Source: an uncultured Erysipelotrichaceae bacterium (lineage in GTDB: Bacteria > Bacillota_I > Bacilli_A > Erysipelotrichales > Coprobacillaceae). Taken from it: a DNA stretch of 12,485 nt. This document shows, piece after piece, positions 6,822-12,485 of this stretch. The position numbers and the translations under genes were made by a program. The stretch covers positions 1-12,485 of the forward strand of contig UQVG01000034.1 in the NCBI GenBank assembly GCA_900544435.1, written 5' to 3'. Under the pieces are notes generated by a model. The model was given only the letters and a program-made list of their open reading frames with translations, was not told the origin of the DNA and ran no database searches. Every line of letters starts with the position of its first letter. The stretch's first letter is position 1.

Positions 6822-6830
6822 GAGAATAAA

Positions 6831-8162
6831 ATGAAAGTATATGAAATAGTAGAAGCTACACAAGGAACTTTATTATCAGGAAATAAGGAAGATGATATTT
6901 GTTTTTTTAGTCAAGATAGTAGACAAATGAAAAATGGAGGTATGTATATTCCTTTAAAAGGTGAAAGATTTGATGGGCATGATTTTATTGAAAGTGCTTT
7001 TCAAACAGGAGCAACAGCAATTATTACAGCTAAAGATGTTAGTTACCCAGATAAAATTGTGATTAAAGTAAAAGATACCTATCAAGCTTTAAAAGATATG
7101 GCCATTTATTTAAGAAACCATCGTCCTGTAAAAGTTATTGGAGTTACAGGAAGTGTGGGGAAAACAAGTACCAGAGATATGGTTTATAGTGTTGTTAAAC
7201 AAAAATATAAAACATTAAAAACAGAAGGAAACTACAACAACGAAATTGGGTTACCTCTTACAATCTTAAGATATCATGGTGAAGAAGTCATGGTTTTAGA
7301 AATGGGAATGAATCATTTAAATGAAATGTCAAGATTATCAATGATTGCTCATCCTGATGTAGCATGTATTACGAATGTTGGAACAGCACATATTGGTGAA
7401 CTTGGAAGCCGTGAAAATATTCTAAAAGCTAAATTAGAAATTACAGATGGTATGAAAGATCAAACTACTTTGATTATTAATGATGATAATGATATGTTAC
7501 ACACAGTTGATTTACCTCGTTTAAATGTTGTTAGAGTAGGAAAAAATAAGACTGCTTCAATTCAAGCAAGTGATATTGAATTATTTGAGGATAAAAGTAC
7601 TTTTATCGTTCATTATCATGGACAAAGTGAAGAAATCATTGTTCCTGTTCAAGGAGAACACAATGTTTCTAATGCTTTAATTGCGATTGCTGTAGGTTTA
7701 GAATTAGATATTTCTTTAGAAGATATTAAAAAGGGAATCCAAGAATTTGAATTAACTAAAAACAGAATGGATATTGTTGAAAAAAATCATAAAACAATTA
7801 TTGATGGAACTTATAATGCCAGTGTAGATTCAATGAAGTCTAGTATTGATGTACTAGCAAATTATAAAAAACGTAAAGTAGCTATTTTAGCAGATATGTT
7901 GGAACTTGGAAGTTATAGTCAACAACTTCATGAAGAAGTTGGTAATTATATAGCTGCTAAAAAAATAGATGTTTTGATTTGTATTGGTAAAGAAGCAAAA
8001 TATATGTCTCAAAAAGCTAAAGAAAATATGGAAAATGTTTATTATTTTGCAACTAATCAAGAAGCTATAAAACAATTAGAAGATCTTTTAAAAGATGGGG
8101 ATGTGATTTTAGTAAAAGGAAGTCACTCTATGAATTTAAAAGAAATTGTAGAAAAGATATAA
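6831..8162 (+). CDS. murF: UDP-MurNAc-tripeptide:D-Ala-D-Ala ligase MurF
   Basis: MurF is the cytoplasmic Mur ligase that adds D-Ala-D-Ala to the UDP-MurNAc-tripeptide, completing the pentapeptide precursor. The protein has 443 residues, normal for the family. It shows the N-terminal substrate domain with 'FSQDSRQMKNGGMYIPLKG' (25-43), the ATP P-loop GVTGSVGKT (104-112), 'EGNYNNEIGLPLTIL', the Mur-ligase segment 'EMGMNHLNEMSRL', then 'TNVGTAHIGELGSRENI', and the C-terminal domain with 'DGTYNASVDSM' and 'ILADMLELG'. The 'NNEIGLP' and 'MGMNHLNEM' signatures separate MurF from MurC/D/E. AGGAG (6820-6824) overlaps the preceding stop. Ddl, which supplies its dipeptide substrate, is two genes downstream, so substrate and user are coexpressed. 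Confidence 0.96.
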   Translation: MKVYEIVEATQGTLLSGNKEDDICFFSQDSRQMKNGGMYIPLKGERFDGHDFIESAFQTGATAIITAKDVSYPDKIVIKVKDTYQALKDMAIYLRNHRPVKVIGVTGSVGKTSTRDMVYSVVKQKYKTLKTEGNYNNEIGLPLTILRYHGEEVMVLEMGMNHLNEMSRLSMIAHPDVACITNVGTAHIGELGSRENILKAKLEITDGMKDQTTLIINDDNDMLHTVDLPRLNVVRVGKNKTASIQASDIELFEDKSTFIVHYHGQSEEIIVPVQGEHNVSNALIAIAVGLELDISLEDIKKGIQEFELTKNRMDIVEKNHKTIIDGTYNASVDSMKSSIDVLANYKKRKVAILADMLELGSYSQQLHEEVGNYIAAKKIDVLICIGKEAKYMSQKAKENMENVYYFATNQEAIKQLEDLLKDGDVILVKGSHSMNLKEIVEKI

Positions 8163-8165
8163 ATT

Positions 8166-8792
8166 ATGAAAAAAAAGAAAAAATTAAAACTAAAAAAACC
8201 TTTTCAACTTATTTTAACAGCTTTATTATTTTTACTTGCTTTTTCATTTTATCAACTTATTAAAAATCAATTTAATCAAGAGAATAAATTGGTATCAACT
8301 CAGGTATTGAATTATGAAGATTTAATGCTAAAATATGCAAGGGAAAATAATATAGAAGAATATTTAGGATTATTACAGGCTATGATGATGCAAGAATCAG
8401 GGGGACAAGGAAATGACCCAATGCAATCATCAGAATGTGAATTTAATACACAATTTGAAAAGAAACCAAATGCTATCAATAACCCCGAATATTCTATTCA
8501 AGTAGGTATTCAATATTTTGCTAAATGTTTAGAAAAAGCAAAAGTAACATCTTTAAAAGATGAAAAAGGTATCTTTTTAGCCTTACAATCTTATAATTAT
8601 GGTATTGGATATATAAATTACATTGAACAAACAGACAAGCAATATACTTATCAAAATGCTATAGATTTTTCTGAAAAATGTAAAAAGGATTATAACGTAT
8701 CAGTCTATGGAGATAGTAAATATGTATATCATGTTTTAAGATATTATGAAGATACTACTTTAGTGGATGATTGGTTAGAATTATATCGTTAA
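8166..8792 (+). CDS. Membrane-anchored lysozyme-like muramidase
   Basis: This 208-residue protein has a very basic N-terminus, one transmembrane segment (about 13-33) and an extracytoplasmic domain of the lysozyme-like family seen in CwlT N-termini, Tn916-type transfer hydrolases and pneumococcal Pmp23 (Lysozyme_like). Hallmarks are 'LLQAMMMQESGGQGNDPMQSSE' split at residues 69-90, with Glu77 of QESGG the likely catalytic acid, 'SIQVGIQYFAKCL' and 'ALQSYNYGIGYI'. It would cleave the MurNAc-GlcNAc backbone at the membrane-wall boundary. It starts 3 bp after murF with only a weak ribosome site, suggesting translational coupling, and ddl follows after 10 bp. The family assignment is fairly firm; the exact cleavage type (hydrolytic or lytic) is not readable here. 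Confidence 0.85.
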   Translation: MKKKKKLKLKKPFQLILTALLFLLAFSFYQLIKNQFNQENKLVSTQVLNYEDLMLKYARENNIEEYLGLLQAMMMQESGGQGNDPMQSSECEFNTQFEKKPNAINNPEYSIQVGIQYFAKCLEKAKVTSLKDEKGIFLALQSYNYGIGYINYIEQTDKQYTYQNAIDFSEKCKKDYNVSVYGDSKYVYHVLRYYEDTTLVDDWLELYR

Positions 8793-8802
8793 GGAGATTA
8801 TT

Positions 8803-9843
8803 ATGAAACAAAAACTTATGGTTGTTTGTGGTGGACAATCGAGTGAACATATTGTTTCTCGTATGTCTTGTACATCAGTAATGAACAATTTAAATATGGA
8901 ACATTATGATGTAACATTAGTAGGAATTGATCAAGATGGATCTTGGTATTTATTAGATCAAGATCAAGTAGATTTAGCTCAAGATACTTGGTTAGAAAAA
9001 GCTCAAGCTATTCAAGATATTTTTGGATTATTAAAACAACAAGATGTTGTTTTACCAATTTTACATGGTGCTTTTGGAGAAGATGGAACTATCCAAGGCT
9101 TATTTGAATTAGCTGGTGTTCCTTATGTTGGATGTCGTGTTTTAGCATCTGCTGTTTCAATGGATAAAATTTATACAAAGAAAATTTTAGAAACTGCAGG
9201 AATTCCTCAAGTAAAATCTTTATATGTTAAAAAAAGATATGATGGAAAACTTGTTGTTGTAAATAAACAGTTTGATGAAATTGAAGATATTGAAAAAACA
9301 GTCGAAGAAGAATTAGGATTCCCATGCTTTATTAAAGCAAGTCGTTCTGGTTCAAGTGTTGGATGTTATCGTTGTGATCATAAAGAAGACTTAATGTCTA
9401 AACTTACTGAAGCTTCAAAATATGACCGCCACATTGTTGTAGAAGAATGTGTAGATTGTATTGAATTAGAAACTGCGGTTTTAGGAAATGATGATCCAAT
9501 TGTTTCACGTGTAGGACAAATTATGCCTCATGGTGAATTCTATACTTTTGAATCTAAATATGAAGATGAAGAAAGTAAAACTTGTATTCCGGCATTAGTT
9601 GATCAAGAAATTCAAGATAAAATTCGTGAATATGCTTTAAGAGTTTTCAAAGCAGTTGATGGACATGGTTTATCAAGAGTTGATTTCTTCTTAGATAAAA
9701 AAACAAATCAAATTTATTTAAATGAAATCAATACTTTACCTGGATTTACAAAGATTTCGATGTATCCACAATTAATGAACGATTTTGGTATTTCTTATAG
9801 TGAATTATTAGATCGTATTATTAAATTAGCATTTGATAAATAA
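8803..9843 (+). CDS. ddl: D-alanine--D-alanine ligase
   Basis: Ddl joins two D-alanines with ATP in the cytoplasm; the product is used by MurF, encoded two genes upstream. The 346-residue ATP-grasp protein has the N-terminal 'GGQSSEHIVSRMSC', 'LPILHGAFGEDGTIQG' and 'AGVPYVGC', 'MDKIYTKKIL', the ATP-grasp 'PCFIKASRSGSSVGC', and the C-terminal metal/substrate segment 'LSRVDFFLD' and 'YLNEINTLPGFT'. The omega loop reads 'GEFYTFESKY' (244-253) where most Ddl enzymes have 'EFYDYEAKY'. Tyr253 in the KY position, equivalent to E. coli DdlB Tyr216, favours D-Ala-D-Ala over the D-Ala-D-Lac made by enzymes with Phe there. AAGGAG (8791-8796) precedes the ATG. A strong terminator follows, ending the operon. 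Confidence 0.95.
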   Translation: MKQKLMVVCGGQSSEHIVSRMSCTSVMNNLNMEHYDVTLVGIDQDGSWYLLDQDQVDLAQDTWLEKAQAIQDIFGLLKQQDVVLPILHGAFGEDGTIQGLFELAGVPYVGCRVLASAVSMDKIYTKKILETAGIPQVKSLYVKKRYDGKLVVVNKQFDEIEDIEKTVEEELGFPCFIKASRSGSSVGCYRCDHKEDLMSKLTEASKYDRHIVVEECVDCIELETAVLGNDDPIVSRVGQIMPHGEFYTFESKYEDEESKTCIPALVDQEIQDKIREYALRVFKAVDGHGLSRVDFFLDKKTNQIYLNEINTLPGFTKISMYPQLMNDFGISYSELLDRIIKLAFDK

Positions 9844-9850
9844 TCATTAT

Positions 9851-9880
9851 TCCTATTACATTTGTGTAATAGGATTTTTT
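9851..9880 (+). terminator. Intrinsic terminator after ddl
   Basis: A perfect 10-bp stem (TCCTATTACA, 9851-9860, with TGTAATAGGA, 9865-9874) with a 4-nt loop is followed by six T. It closes the zinc-ribbon/murF/muramidase/ddl operon. Confidence 0.93.
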
Positions 9881-9886
9881 ATTTTC

Positions 9887-9897
9887 TATGTTAAAAT
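9887..9897 (+). promoter_or_regulatory. Extended -10 promoter of the AraC-family gene
   Basis: TATG (9887-9890), one base, then TAAAAT (9892-9897) matches the TRTGN-extended -10, directly after the ddl terminator. No clear -35 is seen. The start would be near 9904, leaving about 17 nt before the ATG at 9921, with AAAGAGG at 9907-9913 as ribosome site. Confidence 0.5.
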
Positions 9898-9920
9898 ATT
9901 TCGAAGAAAGAGGAATCTAT

Positions 9921-10757
9921 ATGAGAAATTATCGCCTGGTTGTTAGAAAACATGAATTAATTGAATACCAACAAAGAGAATTTTATACTGTTAATCATAA
10001 CTTTTATCATCAAGATAAAGTATACGATAAACATTGGCATAATAGTATTGAAATAACGTATGTTGTAAAAGGAAGAAAGATTCAAACTTCTTGGGAAAAT
10101 GGTCAGGAAAATAAGGTGATTGCTGATGAAGGAAAATTGTTACTTGTTAATTCAGGAATAAGTCATAAAATAGAGGTTTTAAATGGTTTGGAAGGAATTG
10201 TTTTATTAATTGATAAGGGAGTTATTCGTGAATTTTATCCTACATGGCAAGATGAACATTTTAATTTAGAACTTAATAGAAATATAGAAAAGAGAATTAT
10301 TGAATTGATGTTGTTACTAGCACAAGCTAAAGATCAAGATCAAAAGATTCAACAACATATATATGTTTTACAAATTATTTCTTTATTAGTTGAAAACTTA
10401 ATTGATGAAAATGATCATTATCGTGAAAGACATGATGAAAATAGTGAATTGATTACTTCTATTATGGAATATATTGATTATAACTATTTTAAGCCAATTA
10501 CTTTAGATGAAATAGCAACTTATACAAGTTATAATAAATCTTATTTATCTACTTTATTTAAAAAGAAAATAGGAATTACAATATTTGAATATTTAAAAAA
10601 TATTAGATTAGAACATTGTTTAAAAGAATTAAAAACAACAGATAAAAATATTGTAGATATTGCTTTAAATAACGGTTTTGCAAATATTCAATCATTCAAT
10701 AAAGTATTTAAAGAAGTTTATCATCAAACGCCTTTGCAATATAAAAAATCTAAATAA
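9921..10757 (+). CDS. AraC-family transcriptional regulator with cupin sensor
   Basis: This 278-residue protein has an N-terminal cupin-like sensor domain and a C-terminal AraC/XylS DNA-binding domain. The sensor includes 'DKHWHNSIEITYVVKG' (36-51), where His38, His40 and Glu44 are the usual cupin positions, and 'LLLVNSGISHKI'. The C-terminal ~100 residues carry two helix-turn-helix units: 'ITLDEIATYTSYNKSYLSTLF' broken at its turn, then 'NIVDIALNNGFANIQSFNKVFK' as the second, ending 'YHQTPLQYKK', the family signature. I chose the ATG at 9921, which has AAAGAGG at 9907-9913; an in-frame ATG at 9888 lies inside the putative -10 and lacks a ribosome site. Such regulators usually respond to sugars or small metabolites. 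The divergence-free neighbour 79 bp downstream, a secreted hydrolase, is its most likely target, but this is inference. Confidence 0.9.
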   Translation: MRNYRLVVRKHELIEYQQREFYTVNHNFYHQDKVYDKHWHNSIEITYVVKGRKIQTSWENGQENKVIADEGKLLLVNSGISHKIEVLNGLEGIVLLIDKGVIREFYPTWQDEHFNLELNRNIEKRIIELMLLLAQAKDQDQKIQQHIYVLQIISLLVENLIDENDHYRERHDENSELITSIMEYIDYNYFKPITLDEIATYTSYNKSYLSTLFKKKIGITIFEYLKNIRLEHCLKELKTTDKNIVDIALNNGFANIQSFNKVFKEVYHQTPLQYKKSK

Positions 10758-10802
10758 ATATGAATCATCAAACAAATAAATCACAATAAACAAAAAATTC
10801 TC

Positions 10803-10813
10803 TATGATATTCT
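10803..10813 (+). promoter_or_regulatory. Possible extended -10 promoter of the secreted hydrolase gene
   Basis: TATG (10803-10806), one base, and TATTCT (10808-10813) resemble the extended -10s before other genes here, at the same distance (23 nt) from the ATG. An alternative -10, TATTAT at 10813-10818, would put the start inside or past the ribosome site GAGGAGG (10821-10827). No -35 is seen, which would fit a promoter needing an activator such as the upstream AraC-type protein. The exact site is uncertain. Confidence 0.35.
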
Positions 10814-10836
10814 ATTATACGAGGAGGAAATAGAGA

Positions 10837-12405
10837 ATGAAAAAAATATTTACATCAACATTAGCAGTATTAGTAGCTATGGTTATGTCAGTATCAAGTG
10901 TTTTTGCAGCAACAACAAGTCAATTTGTACAAAATCTTGATACACAAAACACATTAGGCTATGTAGATCCAGAGGTGGATCAATTTGAAACATATAGTGA
11001 AGTGAAAAAATCAGGAGATACTTATACAAGTATTGCTTCAAAAATTTATAAACCAGTTTCAGGAGATACACTTATTGTATGTTTCCATGGAAATGGTGAA
11101 GGTGGAGTAGATGGTAGCTGTAATAACTATTCTCCATTAGCTGGAAATCAAATGGCAACAACATTTATTTCTAATGATGTACAAAAAGCTTATCATGGAG
11201 CTTATGTGTTAGCTTTCCAAGCACCTGATTATTGGTATAATGATTATACAGCACAAGCAAAAGCAATCATTGACCAAGCTAAAAAAGAATTTGGAGTTAA
11301 ACAAGTCTTTGTAACAGGTCTTTCTGCAGGTGGATTAATGACAGAAAGAATGCTTAGTCAATATGGAAATTATTTTTCAGGAGCACTTATTTCATGTGCA
11401 GCTATTGCTAAAAATGGACAAGCAGTAGAAGGTTTAGGTGGAGATTATTCTACTGATAATGGTTATTTAGATGAAACATTAGGACTTAAAAAACCTGTTG
11501 ATTATGATCAATATGTTTCTAACTATAAAAATTGGTTAGAAAAAATAGCAGAAAGTAATGTTCCAATGTATTTAGTTCATTGTTTAAAAGATAATACAAT
11601 TTCTTATACTTGGTCAAAACTTGCTTATGAAACAATTAAAACTTATAGAGATGAACATCAATTAGATGGAGATATTTATTTCCAAACAATTGAAAGTACA
11701 GGAATTAATAAAGATACAGGAAATGAAATGTCAGGACATTGGGCATGGGTCAAAATGTATAATAATGATATTTCAGTAAATGGTATTTCTACATTAGATT
11801 GGTTTGAAAGTTTATCAACTTCTACAAATTCATATCAAGAAAAAGAATATACACTTCCAACTGCTGGAGCAAGTCAACAAGAAAATACTTATAAATTTAA
11901 TTTAATTGCTCAAGTAAGAGAAGACGGTGAAAAAGTCGTTGCTATTGAAATTGATATGAATGGTCAAAAAGTAGATGCTTCAAAATTAACAACAGATATG
12001 TTTAAAATCAAAGCATATAATAAAGATGCACAAGCTGCTTTAGGATCAACAGTTAATTATGGTTTATTTGATGAAACTGAATTAGAAGTAGCTCAAGTTT
12101 CTGTTAATGAAAGAGGAAATATTGTTTTAGATTTAGCTGTAAGTAGTTATAAAGGTGTCTTAAACTGGAGTGGAGATTTATCACGTAATTTAACAACACA
12201 AATGATTTATTCTATTGAACCAGTTGCTTTACCAATTGTTGAACAATCAACATCAACAGATGATAAACAATCACCAGCAACATCTACAGATAAAAAAGAA
12301 GATGCAGTTAAAACTGGAGATAATAGTTTAGTTGAAGTATTTGCAATGCTTTCATTATTATCAGTTGGAATGTTTGTTTATGTAAAAAAACATCAAATGA
12401 ATTAA
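10837..12405 (+). CDS. Secreted surface-anchored alpha/beta-hydrolase (esterase-like)
   Basis: This 522-residue protein starts with a signal peptide (KKIFTS, hydrophobic core, likely cleavage after VFA at residue 24). An alpha/beta-hydrolase domain follows: oxyanion 'FHGNGEGG', nucleophile elbow GLSAGG with Ser163, and probable triad partners Asp252 ('CLKDNTIS') and His301 ('SGHWAW'). The elbow 'VFVTGLSAGGLM' resembles PHB-depolymerase/feruloyl-esterase relatives (LpqC, Esterase_phb). Residues of about 340-465 form a beta-rich region that may match the Ig-like domain of EstA-type esterases. A Ser/Thr/Lys-rich linker (about 468-490) leads to VKTGD (491-495), a hydrophobic segment (498-516) and a basic tail: a sortase-type sorting signal lacking the LP of LPXTG. 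The ribosome site GAGGAGG lies 9 bp upstream. The substrate is unknown; an acyl or feruloyl ester of dietary or host glycans is a guess. Confidence 0.85.
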   Translation: MKKIFTSTLAVLVAMVMSVSSVFAATTSQFVQNLDTQNTLGYVDPEVDQFETYSEVKKSGDTYTSIASKIYKPVSGDTLIVCFHGNGEGGVDGSCNNYSPLAGNQMATTFISNDVQKAYHGAYVLAFQAPDYWYNDYTAQAKAIIDQAKKEFGVKQVFVTGLSAGGLMTERMLSQYGNYFSGALISCAAIAKNGQAVEGLGGDYSTDNGYLDETLGLKKPVDYDQYVSNYKNWLEKIAESNVPMYLVHCLKDNTISYTWSKLAYETIKTYRDEHQLDGDIYFQTIESTGINKDTGNEMSGHWAWVKMYNNDISVNGISTLDWFESLSTSTNSYQEKEYTLPTAGASQQENTYKFNLIAQVREDGEKVVAIEIDMNGQKVDASKLTTDMFKIKAYNKDAQAALGSTVNYGLFDETELEVAQVSVNERGNIVLDLAVSSYKGVLNWSGDLSRNLTTQMIYSIEPVALPIVEQSTSTDDKQSPATSTDKKEDAVKTGDNSLVEVFAMLSLLSVGMFVYVKKHQMN

Positions 12406-12423
12406 GCGCATAAGCGCTTTTTT
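12404..12423 (+). terminator. Intrinsic terminator after the hydrolase gene
   Basis: A GC-rich 6-bp stem (AAGCGC, 12404-12409, with GCGCTT, 12414-12419) and an ATAA loop are followed by a T run to 12423. The stop codon is part of the left arm. Confidence 0.85.
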
Positions 12424-12443
12424 CTTTTTCAAAAAGAAAAAAA

Positions 12444-12452
12444 TGATATAAT
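12444..12452 (+). promoter_or_regulatory. Extended -10 promoter for a gene beyond the right edge
   Basis: TGA followed by a perfect TATAAT (12447-12452) forms an extended -10; the upstream T-rich tract offers only a poor -35. Transcription would begin near 12459, inside the palindrome at 12455-12466. The driven gene is outside the window. Confidence 0.7.
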
Positions 12453-12454
12453 AC

Positions 12455-12466
12455 TTGTATATACAA
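12455..12466 (+). promoter_or_regulatory. Putative GntR/HutC-type operator
   Basis: TTGTATATACAA is a perfect 12-bp palindrome whose core GTATATAC fits the GTMTAKAC consensus described for HutC-subfamily GntR regulators. It lies at the expected transcription start of the promoter just upstream, where a bound repressor would block initiation. It resembles what I recall of trehalose-operon (TreR) operators, but that link is from memory and unproven. Confidence 0.55.
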
Positions 12467-12485
12467 ATACTTTTTTTGGGAAGAA

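Noticed and set aside
12418..12442. Twelve-base inverted repeat of T/C and A/G runs around position 12430
   Set aside because: It is made of homopolymer tracts with a one-base centre, and is explained by the terminator T tail meeting an A-rich upstream promoter region; no GC content for a real terminator or operator.

Overview
The window looks like a chromosomal segment of a very AT-rich, low-GC Gram-positive bacterium. The evidence is WhiA, a methionine T-box leader, strong AGGAG-type ribosome sites, a type II lipobox and a Gram-positive surface-protein tail. The genes most resemble those of the Erysipelotrichia (Coprobacillus/Thomasclavelia-like gut Firmicutes); that placement is a judgement from protein appearance, not a search result. 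All recognised genes lie on the + strand. I see no tRNA, rRNA, CRISPR array, insertion sequence or prophage.

Layout: (1) 1-898 holds the 3' end of whiA, an overlapping small XRE-type regulator and a small membrane protein, apparently one transcript. (2) 899-4192 is a methionine-uptake operon. A sigma-A promoter leads into a T-box leader whose specifier reads AUG and whose bulge matches a tRNA with discriminator A. Then come metQ (lipoprotein), msrA (methionine sulfoxide reductase), metN (ATPase with NIL domain), metI (permease) and a terminator. (3) 4193-5584 is a single-gene unit: a membrane protein with two cytoplasmic zinc ribbons, one transmembrane helix and an extracytoplasmic Tyr/Asp-rich repeat domain resembling DUF5050 beta-propellers. 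(4) 5585-9880 starts with a paralogue of that protein and runs on through murF, a membrane-anchored lysozyme-like muramidase and ddl to a strong terminator. This couples D-Ala-D-Ala synthesis, its addition to the UDP-MurNAc-tripeptide, and a wall hydrolase. (5) 9881-12423 holds an AraC-family regulator followed by a secreted alpha/beta-hydrolase with a putative non-canonical VKTGD surface-anchor signal, then a terminator. (6) 12424-12485 holds an extended -10 promoter with a perfect 12-bp palindrome of GntR/HutC type at the expected start site, presumably for a regulated gene beyond the window.

Most of this is core metabolism. The parts that deserve a second look are the two zinc-ribbon/propeller paralogues, one of them inside a wall-synthesis operon; the T-box-controlled import-plus-repair methionine operon; a recurring terminator, TRTGN-extended -10 and very short leader arrangement before four genes; and the regulated promoter at the right edge. 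I did not find a clear new defence or mobile system.
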